Origin: Lachnospiraceae bacterium
Lineage (GTDB): Bacteria; Bacillota; Clostridia; Lachnospirales; Lachnospiraceae
Assembly: GCA_024682375.1 (NCBI GenBank)
Contig: JAIKZI010000024.1
Location: 1-60,071, forward strand
DNA: 60,071 bases
Direction: 5' to 3'
This document shows positions 34,778-44,561 of the stretch, piece after piece. The notes below the pieces were generated by a model. It was not told where the DNA came from. It searched no databases and saw only the letters and a program-made list of their open reading frames with translations. Made by a program: the position numbers and the translations under genes. Numbering within the stretch: position 1 is the stretch's first letter; each line of letters opens with the position of its first letter.

Positions 34778-36580
34778 ATGCCGAGATATCCTGAAGAGGT
34801 CATCGAGGAGGTCAGATCCAGATCTGATATCGTCGATGTTATTCAAAGATATGTACAACTTAAGAAAAAAGGATCTTCGTATTTCGGACTTTGCCCTTTC
34901 CATAATGAGAAATCACCTTCATTTTCAGTTTCTAGAGATAAGCAGATGTTCTATTGCTTCGGCTGCGGAGCAGGCGGCAATGTTTTTACTTTTCTCATGA
35001 ATTATGAAAATCTGACTTTCCCCGAGGCGGTTCAGGAATTAGCAAAAGAGTGTGGTATCACTTTGCCTGAACACGAAGAGACGAGGGAAGACCGTGCGAG
35101 AAATAAGAGAAGAGAGAGGATGTTTCTTCTACAGAAAGAAGCGGCTACTTTTTACTACTCCATGCTTCGTACTAAAGATGGTGAGAGGGCTCTTGCCTAT
35201 TTTAGGAAGAGGGGCCTTAGCGATGAGACTATAAATAAATTTGGTCTTGGTGCTTCAGATGTATATGGAAAGAATTTGAGAAAATATCTTTCGAGCAAAG
35301 GTTTTACAAATGAAGAAATGAGAGATAGTGGATTGATAAAATATTCTGAGGCCAGAGGCTTCGAGGATAGATTTTTCAATCGAGCTATGTTCCCTATTAT
35401 GGATGCTCAGAAGAGAGTTTGCGGTTTCGGAGGTCGTGTTATGGGCGACGGTGAGCCGAAGTATTTAAACTCACCTGAAACTGAGATTTTTGATAAGGGA
35501 ACTATTCTATACGGAATGCATATTGCAAGAAGGACTAGAAGAGATTATTTCATTTTGTGTGAAGGTTATATGGATGTCATCTCCATGCATCAGGCTGGAT
35601 TTGATAATACCGTTGCATCTTTGGGAACTGCTCTTACTCAGAAGAATGCGCTGGCGCTAAAGAGATATAGGAAGAATATTTATCTAAGTTATGATAGTGA
35701 TGGAGCAGGTGTCAAGGCCGCGCTTCGAGCTATTGGAATATTTAATTCAATCGGAGTCCCGACAAAGGTTATCAATATGAGACCTTATAAGGATCCCGAT
35801 GAATTTATAAAAGCACTCGGAGCAGAAGAGTACGAAAAGAGAATAGAGGAAGCTGAAAACAGTTTCATGTATTCGATTCGTATGCACGAGGGTGAATTCG
35901 ATTTGAAGGATCCTGGTGGAAAGACGGAATTCCAGAAATATATGGCAGGCCGTGTTTTAGAGTTTGAAGAAGAGATTGAGAGAAATAATTATATTTCTGC
36001 ACTTTGTGATAAATATAATATTTCGATTGATAGTTTTAGAACTCTGGTAGCTCATGAGGCTGCAAAGGGTGTGAGCGAGAGAAGTGCTACAAAGATTGAC
36101 ATGGGTACTGAGAGAAGTATCGATGACAAACCTAAGAAGGAGAGAATGAATGCAAAGACTGGAATGCTTCAGTCAGAAAGACTTCTCCTATCCTGGATAG
36201 CCGGAAGCTCATCTATATATTCTCAGCTCAAAGAATATCTTTCACCAAATGATTTTTGCGAAGGCATTCATAAAGAGGTTGCGGAATATATTTTTTCCGA
36301 AAGAGAGGCTGGAAAAGATCCAGATCCAGCAGCGCTGGTAGATAAATATCAGGAAGCCAGTGACCAGAAGGATATTGCAAGGATATTCCATACGGAAGAG
36401 GCCCTAAAGGCGGAATCCGATAGGGAAAAAGCAATCACGGAAACTTTGATTAAGATAAAGAAAGCTACTATTGAACGAGAGAATGAGGCGATGGATCCTG
36501 GTGATCCGGGGCTTTTCAAAAAGAAGATCGAGGATCGAAAGTTCATGGAGAAGCTTGAAAAGATAAGAATTAATCTTTAG
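34778..36580 (+). CDS. dnaG: DNA primase
   Basis: 600 residues. The zinc-binding domain has Cys39, His42, Cys60 and Cys63 (CPFH...CFGC). The catalytic core includes YLNSPETEIFDKG and the Toprim parts VCEGYMDV-like LCEGYMD and LSYDSDGAG. The helicase-binding C-terminal region begins at about 450. It makes RNA primers for lagging-strand synthesis. It is second in the dgt-dnaG-rpoD operon, with 13 bases to rpoD. Confidence 0.97.
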   Translation: MPRYPEEVIEEVRSRSDIVDVIQRYVQLKKKGSSYFGLCPFHNEKSPSFSVSRDKQMFYCFGCGAGGNVFTFLMNYENLTFPEAVQELAKECGITLPEHEETREDRARNKRRERMFLLQKEAATFYYSMLRTKDGERALAYFRKRGLSDETINKFGLGASDVYGKNLRKYLSSKGFTNEEMRDSGLIKYSEARGFEDRFFNRAMFPIMDAQKRVCGFGGRVMGDGEPKYLNSPETEIFDKGTILYGMHIARRTRRDYFILCEGYMDVISMHQAGFDNTVASLGTALTQKNALALKRYRKNIYLSYDSDGAGVKAALRAIGIFNSIGVPTKVINMRPYKDPDEFIKALGAEEYEKRIEEAENSFMYSIRMHEGEFDLKDPGGKTEFQKYMAGRVLEFEEEIERNNYISALCDKYNISIDSFRTLVAHEAAKGVSERSATKIDMGTERSIDDKPKKERMNAKTGMLQSERLLLSWIAGSSSIYSQLKEYLSPNDFCEGIHKEVAEYIFSEREAGKDPDPAALVDKYQEASDQKDIARIFHTEEALKAESDREKAITETLIKIKKATIERENEAMDPGDPGLFKKKIEDRKFMEKLEKIRINL

Positions 36581-36593
36581 AAGGAGACTATAA

Positions 36594-37793
36594 ATGGCAG
36601 AGAAGAAAACAAGTGCAAAGAAGACTAGTGGAGCTAAGCTTTCAAAGAAGGAAGAAATCAGATTAGAGATGGACAAGAGACTCGCTGATCTTCTTGAAAT
36701 TGCGAAGAAGAATAATAATTCTCTTACATATCTTCAGATCAACCAGGGATTCACTGGTATGAAGCTTCATGATGAGCAGTTCGATTATATTCTTGAGTTC
36801 TTTGACAAGAACAATATTCAGATGAGCAAGAAGGAAATTCCAGAGGGAATGCAGCTTGATTTGGATGCAGATGTAGATTTAGGTGTAGATGATGACGGAT
36901 TCATTCCTTCAGAGGAAGATGAGATTGATGCAAGTGATATAGACCTTTCTGTTCCAGAAGGAATCAGCGTAGAAGATCCTGTCAGAATGTATCTAAAGGA
37001 AATCGGTAAGGTTAATCTTCTTACAGCTGATGAAGAGATTGAACTTGCTCAGAGAATGGAAATGGGCGATGAGCTTGCAAAGAAGAGACTTGCTGAGGCA
37101 AACCTTCGACTTGTAGTTTCTATTGCAAAGAGATATGTAGGACGTGGAATGCAGTTTTTGGATTTGATCCAGGAAGGTAACCTCGGTCTTATTAAGGCTG
37201 TAGAAAAGTTCGATTATACAAAGGGATATAAGTTCTCTACATATGCTACATGGTGGATTCGTCAGGCTATCACTCGTGCGATCGCTGACCAGGCTCGTAC
37301 AATCAGAATTCCTGTACATATGGTTGAGACAATCAATAAGCAGATCAGAGTATCCAGACAGCTTCTTCAGGAACTCGGCCGTGAGCCATCTCCAGAAGAA
37401 ATCGCTGCAAAAATGGAAATCTCAGTTGATAGAGTTCGTGAAATCATGAAGATTTCTCAGGAACCTGTTTCTCTTGAGACACCTATCGGTGAAGAGGAAG
37501 ATTCACATCTTGGAGATTTCATTCAGGATGAAAATGCTCCAGTACCTGCTGATGCAGCTACATTTACAATGCTTAGAGAGCAGCTCGAGGAAGTTCTTGG
37601 AACACTTACAGAAAGAGAGCAGAAGGTTCTAATCCTTAGATTTGGTCTTGAGGATGGACGTAGCCGTACTCTTGAAGAGGTTGGTAAGGAATTCAATGTA
37701 ACACGTGAGCGTATCAGACAGATCGAGGCAAAGGCACTTAGAAAGCTTCGTCATCCAAGCCGCTCTAGAAAGCTGAAGGATTACCTTGAGTAA
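36594..37793 (+). CDS. rpoD: RNA polymerase primary sigma factor
   Basis: 399 residues, usual size for a Firmicutes SigA. Region 1.1 is short and preceded by a Lys-rich start. Region 1.2 is [10 protein letters not shown], region 2 is [19 protein letters not shown] and [13 protein letters not shown] (-10 recognition), region 3 is [11 protein letters not shown] and region 4.2 is [20 protein letters not shown] (-35 recognition). It directs housekeeping promoters of the TTGACA-17-TATAAT type seen throughout this window. The trmK gene overlaps its 3' end by 8 bases. Confidence 0.98.
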   Translation: MAEKKTSAKKTSGAKLSKKEEIRLEMDKRLADLLEIAKKNNNSLTYLQINQGFTGMKLHDEQFDYILEFFDKNNIQMSKKEIPEGMQLDLDADVDLGVDDDGFIPSEEDEIDASDIDLSVPEGISVEDPVRMYLKEIGKVNLLTADEEIELAQRMEMGDELAKKRLAEANLRLVVSIAKRYVGRGMQFLDLIQEGNLGLIKAVEKFDYTKGYKFSTYATWWIRQAITRAIADQARTIRIPVHMVETINKQIRVSRQLLQELGREPSPEEIAAKMEISVDRVREIMKISQEPVSLETPIGEEEDSHLGDFIQDENAPVPADAATFTMLREQLEEVLGTLTEREQKVLILRFGLEDGRSRTLEEVGKEFNVTRERIRQIEAKALRKLRHPSRSRKLKDYLE

Positions 37794-38511
37794 GAAGTAT
37801 TCTTTTGTCCTAAGTGATAGACTTAGGGCAATCTATAATATGATTCCAAATGGAAGAATTCTTTGTGATGTCGGAACGGACCATGGGTTCCTTCCGATAT
37901 CACTCGTTTTAGACGAAAAAATAGAAGGTGCGATTGCGATGGATTTGAGGGAAGGACCTCTTTCTAGAGCAAAGGAGCATGTGTCCTCTTATGGACTGGA
38001 TAGTAAGATACAGATTCGACTTTCTGACGGCCTTGAAAAAATAGAAATAGGCGAGTGCACTATGGTTTCCATCTGTGGAATGGGTGGAAGGAATATGACT
38101 GAGATTCTTACAAAAAGAATGGATGTCGCAAAAGATGTGGAGTGCATGCTTCTTCAGCCTCAGTCGGATATTCCTGATTTTAGAAGATTCCTCTATGACA
38201 ATGGATTTGTAATAAGTGATGAGGATTGTATCTTTGAAGATGGAAAGTACTACTTTTTAATGCTTGTAAGAAAGAGCGATTCAAACCAATCTCTATCAGA
38301 TATCGAAGCAGAATTTGGTCCTGTTCTTTTGGGAAAAAAGAATGAGACTTTAAAAGAATTCATAAAGAAGGAATCTAGATCTAATCAGAATGTTCTTTCA
38401 AATCTTAAAAATGCAGTAGATAATGAAAGAAATAGAGAAAGCCTAAAGAAGCAGGAAAAGTATAGAGATTTGCTTCTTGAGGCAAGAGATATTTTGGGGA
38501 TAAATCTATGA
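37786..38511 (+). CDS. trmK: tRNA (adenine-22-N1)-methyltransferase
   Basis: 241 residues. A Rossmann methyltransferase domain ([16 protein letters not shown] for SAM, then [12 protein letters not shown]) is followed by a coiled-coil C-terminal region (about 170-235). TrmK methylates N1 of A22 in tRNA. The start is TTG 37786, inside the end of rpoD, and it overlaps the next gene by 4 bases (ATGA), so rpoD-trmK-nif3-like are translationally coupled. This order is conserved in Firmicutes. Confidence 0.93.
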   Translation: MSKKYSFVLSDRLRAIYNMIPNGRILCDVGTDHGFLPISLVLDEKIEGAIAMDLREGPLSRAKEHVSSYGLDSKIQIRLSDGLEKIEIGECTMVSICGMGGRNMTEILTKRMDVAKDVECMLLQPQSDIPDFRRFLYDNGFVISDEDCIFEDGKYYFLMLVRKSDSNQSLSDIEAEFGPVLLGKKNETLKEFIKKESRSNQNVLSNLKNAVDNERNRESLKKQEKYRDLLLEARDILGINL

Positions 38512-39290
38512 AGTTTAGAGAATTAGAAGAAGAACTTATGAAGGTCGCAGATTTAAAATATGCTGAAGACTGGGACAATTCTGGACTCCAGTGTGGAAAT
38601 CGCGACAAAGAGATAAAGAGAGTATTCTTAGCTCTCGATTGCACAGATGATGTTATAGATCAGGCTATTTCATTCAATGCTGATTTGATTTTGACACATC
38701 ATCCTCTTATTTTTTCACCTCTTAAGTCTATTGATTCAGAGGATTATATTGGAAAGAGAATCTATAAACTTATCGCAAATGATATCGTTTTATATGCAAT
38801 GCATACTAATTTCGATGTATGTGCTATGAGAGATGAACTGGATAGACGAGTTGAAATCGTAGATACAAAACCTCTTTTAGACCTTCCAGGATTTCCTGGA
38901 ATGGGAATAGGTTCAGCTGGAAATCTAAAAAATGAGATGACTTTAGCTGAGTTAAATGAGAGAATAATAGATAGATTCAATATTTCTAATCTAAAGTTCT
39001 TCGGTGAAGAAGATAGAAAAGTTTCTAGAGTAGGAATTCTAGGCGGCTCTGGAAAGAGTGAAATAGATCTCGCAGTAAAGATGGGCTGTGATGTATATAT
39101 ATCAGGGGATATAGATCATCATAGTGGAATAGATGCTCTGGAAAAAGGCATAGCTGTGATAGATGCAGGACATTTCGGATTGGAACATGTTTTTTCCGAA
39201 TACATGGAGAAATATTTAAATGAAAATTTGGGATGTCTTCTGGTAAAGAGAGAAAGATGGCATGAGCCATTTTCTGTTATAAAGAAATAA
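38508..39290 (+). CDS. Nif3-like dinuclear metal protein
   Basis: 260 residues, the short form without the inserted PII-like domain. Metal ligands are visible in LILTHHPLIFSP (His pair) and near the C-terminus in VIDAGHFGLEHVF. It forms hexameric rings in known structures. Often labelled GTP cyclohydrolase I type 2, though the true activity is unsettled. It overlaps trmK by ATGA, which is a very common pairing. Confidence 0.92.
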   Translation: MKFRELEEELMKVADLKYAEDWDNSGLQCGNRDKEIKRVFLALDCTDDVIDQAISFNADLILTHHPLIFSPLKSIDSEDYIGKRIYKLIANDIVLYAMHTNFDVCAMRDELDRRVEIVDTKPLLDLPGFPGMGIGSAGNLKNEMTLAELNERIIDRFNISNLKFFGEEDRKVSRVGILGGSGKSEIDLAVKMGCDVYISGDIDHHSGIDALEKGIAVIDAGHFGLEHVFSEYMEKYLNENLGCLLVKRERWHEPFSVIKK

Positions 39291-39348
39291 TCTACATAAG
39301 AAATGAACAGGATGATTTTTGCATCGGTTTTTGAAAGGGTGGTTTTTT

Positions 39349-41013
39349 ATGGAAGATATGAAGGATATTTGCGTAAAAGTAGATGGCCGTGAAGAGAAAG
39401 TTAGAGCAGGCTGTACGTTTCAGGAATTGGCAAAGAAGGATCAGCATTTTTATGATGAGGATATTCTTCTTGCAAAGGTTGGAAATAAGCTTTATGAGCT
39501 TACCAGAAAGATTCCGGGCGAATGTGATATAAAGTTTTTGACAGGACTTGATAATAACGGTAGACGTACGTATAGACGAAGCGTCGTACTTTTGATGCAA
39601 AAAGCACTCGATAATCTGTTCCCGGGAGAAAATCCTGATGTAAATATCAGACATTCTCTGGATCAGGGCTATTATTGTCTGCTTGAGTCAGATCACAAGG
39701 TGACGGCAGATTTTATTAAGAAGTTAAAAGCTGAGATGAATCGTCTTGTGAAGCAGGATTTGCCACTTAAAAAGTATTCGATTCATACTGATGAAGCTCG
39801 TCGTATCTTCCATGAAGAAAGACTTTTTGATAAGGAGCGCTTGCTTCGTTATCGTACAAGTTCAAACATAAATGTTTATGATTTGGACGGTTGTCTTGAT
39901 TATTTCTATGGCTATATGGCTCCATCTACGGGATATTTAAAATGCTTCGATTTGAAGCTTTATGATGAAGGATATATGCTCCTTTTCCCATATCGTGATA
40001 TGAAGAAGGTAGCTCCTTTTGAGCCATCCAGAAAGCTTTTTGATATTCAGAAGAGAGCTGCGGAGTGGAGTACTCTTATGAATATTCCTACTGTTGGAGC
40101 TTTAAATGATGTGATATCAAGTGGAAATTCTTTGAAAACAATTCTTATGCAGGAAGCTCTTATGGAGCAGAGAATTGGTAAACTCGCCGAAGAGATAGCC
40201 CATCATGAATCTGCAAAGTTTATCATGATTGCAGGTCCTTCCTCTTCTGGAAAGACTACATTTTCATATAGACTTTCAATCCAGCTTATGGCACAGGGCC
40301 TTCATCCACATCCACTTTCACTCGATGATTATTACATCGATAGGGATAAGATGATTCCTGGACCGGATGGAAAGCTTGATTTAGAGAGCATCGATGGAAT
40401 TGATATTGAGCAGTTCAATAAGGATATGACAGCTCTTTTAAATGGCGAAGTAGTGGATATGCCATCTTTTAATTTCAAGAGAGGTAAGAGAGAGTATCGT
40501 GGAAAGAAGATGCAACTCGGACCAGATGATGTACTTGTTATTGAAGGTATTCATGGATTGAACGACAAACTTAGCTATACACTTCCTAAAGAAAGTAAGT
40601 TTAAAATCTATATCAGTGCCCTGACTCAGCTTTCTATCGATGAACATAATCCTCTGTCTACAACTGATGGAAGATTGATTCGTCGTATAGTAAGAGATGC
40701 GAGAACTCGTGGCTCAGATGCAGAAGAAACACTTGGAATGTGGGATAGTGTAAGAGCTGGAGAAGAGAAGAATATCTTCCCGTTCCAGGAAAGTTGTGAT
40801 GCTATGTTTAATTCGGCACTTATTTATGAGATGTCAGTTCTTAAACTATATGCAGTTCCACTTCTTATGGAAATCAGAGAAGATTCTCCGGCATATCCGG
40901 AAGCAAAGAGACTTCTTAAACTATTAGATTACTTCTTACCTTTAGCACCGGATGCCGTAAATAACACCTCTCTTTTGAGAGAGTTTATCGGTGGTTCGGT
41001 TCTTAAGGTGTGA
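39349..41013 (+). CDS. Uridine-kinase-like protein with N-terminal TGS and ThrRS-like domains
   Basis: 554 residues. Residues 1-65 are a TGS-like beta-grasp (CVKVDGREEKVRAGCTFQEL). Residues 70-230 resemble the second domain of threonyl-tRNA synthetase, but the editing-site histidine motif is degraded (IRHSLDQGYYC). Residues 280-490 are a P-loop nucleoside kinase, with Walker A AGPSSSGKTTF and SLDDYYIDRDKM as in uridine kinases. It probably phosphorylates uridine/cytidine or another small alcohol. Whether the synthetase-like half still binds tRNA is unknown. ATG 39349 is supported by GAAAGGGTGG at 39333-39342. It is the last gene before rnpB. Confidence 0.85.
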   Translation: MEDMKDICVKVDGREEKVRAGCTFQELAKKDQHFYDEDILLAKVGNKLYELTRKIPGECDIKFLTGLDNNGRRTYRRSVVLLMQKALDNLFPGENPDVNIRHSLDQGYYCLLESDHKVTADFIKKLKAEMNRLVKQDLPLKKYSIHTDEARRIFHEERLFDKERLLRYRTSSNINVYDLDGCLDYFYGYMAPSTGYLKCFDLKLYDEGYMLLFPYRDMKKVAPFEPSRKLFDIQKRAAEWSTLMNIPTVGALNDVISSGNSLKTILMQEALMEQRIGKLAEEIAHHESAKFIMIAGPSSSGKTTFSYRLSIQLMAQGLHPHPLSLDDYYIDRDKMIPGPDGKLDLESIDGIDIEQFNKDMTALLNGEVVDMPSFNFKRGKREYRGKKMQLGPDDVLVIEGIHGLNDKLSYTLPKESKFKIYISALTQLSIDEHNPLSTTDGRLIRRIVRDARTRGSDAEETLGMWDSVRAGEEKNIFPFQESCDAMFNSALIYEMSVLKLYAVPLLMEIREDSPAYPEAKRLLKLLDYFLPLAPDAVNNTSLLREFIGGSVLKV

Positions 41014-41019
41014 TTTTCC

Positions 41020-41048
41020 TTGAAATACAATCTTTCAAGGGTTATAAT
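41020..41048 (+). promoter_or_regulatory. Promoter of rnpB
   Basis: TTGAAA (41020-41025), 17 nt spacer, TATAAT (41043-41048), placing +1 near 41055. The -35 is embedded in the inverted repeat CCTTGAAA/TTTCAAGG (41018-41025 and 41033-41040). Confidence 0.88.
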
Positions 41049-41058
41049 CGAAATTCGG

Positions 41059-41394
41059 AAAAGCAGACCAGACGATCGCGGCCTGTATTATGCAGGGTGA
41101 GGAAAGTCCGGGCTTCATAGGGCAGGGATGCCGGTTAACGGCCGGTGGAGGTGACTCCCAGGATAGTGCAACAGAAAACAACCGCCAGTTTTTACTGGTA
41201 AGGGTGAAAAGGCAGTGTAAGAGACTACCGTTTCGGTGGTAACATCGAAAGCAATGTAAACCCCATTCGAAGCAAGGCTTAAAAGGAACGTACGTGGCCC
41301 GCCAGTTCCAGGTTAGCCGCTTGAAATGATTGGCAACAATCATTCTAGACAGATGATCGTCCAACGACATAACCCGGCTTATCGATCTGCTTTT
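41059..41394 (+). ncRNA. rnpB: RNase P RNA (A-type)
   Basis: The conserved core is clear: GAGGAAAGTCCGGGC (41098-41112), CAACAGAAA, the GTAAGGGTGAAAAGG and GTAAGAG segments, AGCAAGGCTTAA-like GAAGCAAGGCTTAAA, GACAGATGATCGTC and ATAACCCGGCTTAT near the 3' end. P1 is formed by AAAAGCAGA and TCTGCTTTT. The GGTGAAAAGGCAGTGTAAGAG region fits the ancestral A-type fold rather than the Bacillus B-type. It is the catalytic RNA that matures tRNA 5' ends. A T-rich tract follows at 41391-41402. Confidence 0.97.
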
Positions 41395-41416
41395 CTTTTT
41401 TCCTTAAAAGTTATAT

Positions 41417-41441
41417 GAGCTCTACAGAGAAATCTGTAGGG
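41417..41441 (+). terminator. Possible second hairpin downstream of rnpB
   Basis: AGCTCTACAGA and TCTGTAGGGCT pair with one mismatch around a GAAA loop. The T-rich stretch TTATTTTAT follows. May back up rnpB termination. Confidence 0.45.
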
Positions 41442-41447
41442 CTTATT

Positions 41448-41477
41448 TTATCCACAAAATGTTGATATTGTGCATAG
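41448..41477. other. Pair of DnaA-box-like sequences
   Basis: TTATCCACA (41448-41456) is a perfect DnaA box. TGTGCATAG (41469-41477) matches an inverted box (TGTGNATAA) in 8 of 9 positions. Both lie in the non-coding gap 41395-41602 between rnpB and the DUF5685 gene, which otherwise shows only AT-rich sequence. Confidence 0.4.
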
Positions 41478-41602
41478 ATAATGAAACTTTTATTAAAAAG
41501 ATAATTTGAATATTGTAAATGAAACTATGAGATAGTACTCTGTTAAAGCAAGGCTGAAAGATTAGCTCTTGTAGTAGACTTATAGAATGATATGGAGTAG
41601 CA

Positions 41603-42481
41603 ATGTTTGGTTATATATCACCTAATAAAAATGAACTTTCTAAAGAAGAAATTTCTACATATAGGGGATATTATTGTGGCCTTTGCCATGCTTTGAAAGA
41701 TAAAGCAGGGATGAAAGGTCAAATTTTACTTGCCTACGACATGACATTTATTTCTTTACTTTTATCCGGACTTTATGAACCAAAGGAAGAACCAGAGAAG
41801 TTTAGATGTATGGTTCATCCTCTTAGTAAGAGAATTGCAGTAAACAGTAAGATTACTGATTATGTAGCTGATATGAATATTTTGCTCGGTTATTATAATT
41901 TGATCGATAATTATAACGACGAGGGAAAGATTACAGCAAAGAAGCTGGCAGAATCTCTAAAGGATGATGTCGATAGAATTACACATAAATATCCGAGACA
42001 GGCTAATTGTGTGAAGGAAGCTCTTACAAAACTAGAAGAGGCTGAGCACTGCAAAGAAGAGAATCTATCACTTGTTGCTAATCTATCTGGACAGATGTTG
42101 TCTGAAGTTTTCGCTTTTTATAAAGATGATATCTGGAGCGATGATTTACGAAAGATTGGAACTTACATCGGTAAGTTTATCTATGTGATGGATTCATACG
42201 AGGATATCGAGAAGGATAGAAGAAGACATAACTATAATACTCTTATTCTTACAAAGGCTAATGATAAAGCCAATTTTGAAACGTATGTAAGACAGCTACT
42301 GACTAGTCAGTTAAGAGAGTGCGCTGAGATTTTTGAAAGACTACCTATTCTTAAGAATGCAAATATTATTAGAAATATCTTGTATTCAGGAGCCTGGATG
42401 AGATATGATTTGATTCAGGCCAAAAGGAAGGGCTCTTTTAAAGAATCCTCTAACCATGGCACCGAGAAGAGTTTAGTTTAA
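41603..42481 (+). CDS. DUF5685 family protein
   Basis: 292 residues, predicted mainly helical, no signal peptide. It begins MFGYISPNKNELS and has a CGLC motif (Cys25, Cys28) plus Cys69, a possible metal or redox site. Two acidic clusters stand out: IDNYNDE (101-107) and MDSYEDIEKDRRRHNYN (196-212). The second is reminiscent of the DxxxD metal motif of all-helical isoprenoid synthases, but this is my inference. The family has no assigned function that I know. A J-domain protein gene starts 28 bases downstream, the recurrent neighbour in Clostridia. A GGAG site precedes the ATG. Confidence 0.8.
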   Translation: MFGYISPNKNELSKEEISTYRGYYCGLCHALKDKAGMKGQILLAYDMTFISLLLSGLYEPKEEPEKFRCMVHPLSKRIAVNSKITDYVADMNILLGYYNLIDNYNDEGKITAKKLAESLKDDVDRITHKYPRQANCVKEALTKLEEAEHCKEENLSLVANLSGQMLSEVFAFYKDDIWSDDLRKIGTYIGKFIYVMDSYEDIEKDRRRHNYNTLILTKANDKANFETYVRQLLTSQLRECAEIFERLPILKNANIIRNILYSGAWMRYDLIQAKRKGSFKESSNHGTEKSLV

Positions 42482-42508
42482 GATTCACACCGTTTCAGGA
42501 GATGTTAC

Positions 42509-43120
42509 ATGGACCCATATAGAGAACTCGGAATATCTTATGACGCTACAGATGATGAAATTAAGAAGGCTTATAGAAAGCTTAGTAGAAAGTATCATCC
42601 TGATGCTAATATAAATAACCCGAACAAAGAAGAGGCTGAAGAAAAGTTTAAAAGAGTGCAGGAAGCCTACGACATGCTTATCAAAAGTCGAAATGCTAAG
42701 AACTTCGATTACACTCGTTCTTCAAATCGTTATCAGTCATACAATAATTCGAATCCAGAATTTGTAAATGTAGTAAATTTGATTAGAAGTGGAGAGTTTA
42801 AGAACGCTTTTGACATTCTTTCAAATATGGATGATATGTCAAAAGATGGAACCTGGTACTATCTGGCTTCTATTTGTGAGCTCGGAATGGGAAATCTTGT
42901 GATGGCCCGTTCTTATATAAATATTGCTGTATCTATGCAGCCTAATAATTTTCAATTTAGACAGTTGCAGAAACAGATGGAAAATGGGTTCTTCTCCAGA
43001 CAGTTTTCAAATGGTGGAAATCCATTTGCACATACGACTTTCTATGGCAGAAAACCTTCATCCTTTGGTTGGTGTATAGATTTGTTTTTACTAAATCTAT
43101 TCTGTCGTTTCTGTTTTTAG
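42509..43120 (+). CDS. J-domain (DnaJ-like) protein with TPR-like region
   Basis: 203 residues. Residues 1-65 are a J domain with the Hsp70-activating HPD in SRKYHPDAN. An Asn/Ser-rich linker (about 68-88) leads to a helical repeat region (about 90-155: [16 protein letters not shown], then [20 protein letters not shown]) that looks like a TPR pair. It ends in an aromatic/Cys hydrophobic tail ([16 protein letters not shown]). It lacks the zinc domain of true DnaJ, so it is a specialised partner of DnaK, perhaps for the DUF5685 protein encoded just upstream. Confidence 0.85.
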   Translation: MDPYRELGISYDATDDEIKKAYRKLSRKYHPDANINNPNKEEAEEKFKRVQEAYDMLIKSRNAKNFDYTRSSNRYQSYNNSNPEFVNVVNLIRSGEFKNAFDILSNMDDMSKDGTWYYLASICELGMGNLVMARSYINIAVSMQPNNFQFRQLQKQMENGFFSRQFSNGGNPFAHTTFYGRKPSSFGWCIDLFLLNLFCRFCF

Positions 43121-43128
43121 GAAAAAAT

Positions 43129-43174
43129 AAAGCATCTGGTTTTCATCTTACATGAAAACCAGATGCTTTAGTTT
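43129..43174. terminator. Bidirectional terminator between J-domain gene and pyrI
   Basis: AAAGCATCTGGTTTTCAT (43129-43146) and its exact complement (43152-43169) form an 18 bp stem with a 5 nt loop; T-rich sequence follows on both strands. Confidence 0.9.
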
Positions 43175-43599
43175 TATCTGGAGTATTTTTCTTCGCAGTA
43201 TTTGCAACGATATACTTCGTTTTCCTCATCTGCAAGGAAGAATACTTGATCCAATTCCTGCTCAGTTGTAGTGATACAACGTGGGTTCTTACAGGAAATT
43301 ACATTCGTAATTAATTTAGGCATATGAAGAGGTCTCTTTTCGATAATCTTTTCATCTTTTATGATGTCTACTGTGATATTGTGATCGATGAAACCTAAGA
43401 CGTCTAGATTGATAGATCCGATTGGACATTCGATTTTTAACATATCCTTTTTGCCTAGTTTATTGCTATGAACATTCATAATCATAGCGATTGTACAATG
43501 TAACTCATCAAGCTTCATATCTTTATAAACTTTCTGAGCCATTCCAGCTTTTATATGATCTAGCACATAACCTTCGTGGATTCCGCTTATAGTTAGCAT
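43174..43599 (-). CDS. pyrI: Aspartate carbamoyltransferase regulatory subunit
   Basis: 141 residues, a little shorter than the E. coli subunit (153). The zinc site that joins it to the catalytic chain is complete: CKNPRC and CKYC with 26-28 residues between. The N-terminal nucleotide-binding domain (about 1-85) includes HCTIAMIMNVHSNKLGKKD. It gives allosteric control by CTP/ATP to PyrB. It lies downstream of pyrB with a 35 base gap, in the same minus-strand operon. Confidence 0.95.
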   Translation of the reverse strand: MLTISGIHEGYVLDHIKAGMAQKVYKDMKLDELHCTIAMIMNVHSNKLGKKDMLKIECPIGSINLDVLGFIDHNITVDIIKDEKIIEKRPLHMPKLITNVISCKNPRCITTTEQELDQVFFLADEENEVYRCKYCEEKYSR

Positions 43600-43634
43600 G
43601 TTTTATTTCCTCTCTATTTCTTGGTTTAATAAAG

Positions 43635-44561
43635 TTAAAATGCCTTAAATTCTGTTTCCAGAAGTGTGAGTATCAGAGCCATTCTGATATATACACCTTT
43701 TTCGGCTTGTTTAAAGTAGAAAGCACGTGGATCTTTGTCTACAGCTGTACTGATTTCATTTACTCGTGGAAGAGGATGGAGGACCATCATTTTTTCCTTA
43801 GCAAGAGACATCTTCTCTTTATCGAGAATATAGAAACCTCTCATACGTAAATATTCTTCTTCATTGAAGAATCGCTCTCTTTGAATACGAGTCATATATA
43901 AGATATCAAGTTTTGGCATTGCTTCTTCAAGGCTAACGACTTCTTCATAAGGGATGTTGTTCTTTTTAAGAACATCTTCACGGATATAATCTGGAATTTT
44001 TAATTCTTCAGGTGAAATTAGAATAAAACGAATATTGTTATAACGAGCAAGTGCTGTTATAAGAGAATGAACGGTACGACCAAATTTAAGATCGCCACAA
44101 AGACCAATAGTTAAATTTTCAATCTTTCCTGTTAGGGAACGAATGGTATGTAAATCTGTAAGAGTTTGAGTTGGATGCTGATGACCACCATCACCTGCAT
44201 TGATGACAGGAACGTCGGAATTTATAGAGGCTACAAGTGGTGCTCCTTCTTTTGGATGACGAATAGCAACAATATTAGCATAAGCTCCCATAACTTTAAT
44301 TGTATCGGAAACACTTTCGCCTTTTGCTGCTGAAGATGAACCGGCTTCGGAGAAACCAAGAACAGAACCGCCGAGTCTTAACATAGCGGATTCAAAAGAT
44401 AATCTGGTTCGTGTACTAGGTTCGTAAAAACATGTTGCAAGTCTCATGCCATCGCATGCATGAGCATACTTCTGTGGGTTTTTCTCGATGTCATCGCCGA
44501 GATCCATAAGCTTTTCAAGCTCGGACACGGAGAAGTCGAGAGGACTCATTAGGTGTCGCAT
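43635..44561 (-). CDS. pyrB: Aspartate carbamoyltransferase catalytic subunit
   Basis: 308 residues, standard size. It joins carbamoyl phosphate and aspartate, the committed step of pyrimidine synthesis. Carbamoyl phosphate binding STRTR is in [22 protein letters not shown] and [10 protein letters not shown] are also present. Only pyrBI is encoded here; the other pyr genes are elsewhere. No PyrR-type attenuator hairpin was seen in the leader. A clear promoter lies 40 bases upstream on the minus strand. Confidence 0.97.
   Translation of the reverse strand: MRHLMSPLDFSVSELEKLMDLGDDIEKNPQKYAHACDGMRLATCFYEPSTRTRLSFESAMLRLGGSVLGFSEAGSSSAAKGESVSDTIKVMGAYANIVAIRHPKEGAPLVASINSDVPVINAGDGGHQHPTQTLTDLHTIRSLTGKIENLTIGLCGDLKFGRTVHSLITALARYNNIRFILISPEELKIPDYIREDVLKKNNIPYEEVVSLEEAMPKLDILYMTRIQRERFFNEEEYLRMRGFYILDKEKMSLAKEKMMVLHPLPRVNEISTAVDKDPRAFYFKQAEKGVYIRMALILTLLETEFKAF

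Noticed and set aside
39292-39654. Minus-strand 120-codon frame over the uridine-kinase-like gene
   Set aside because: Lies opposite a clearly coding 5' end with good domain matches; no ribosome site.
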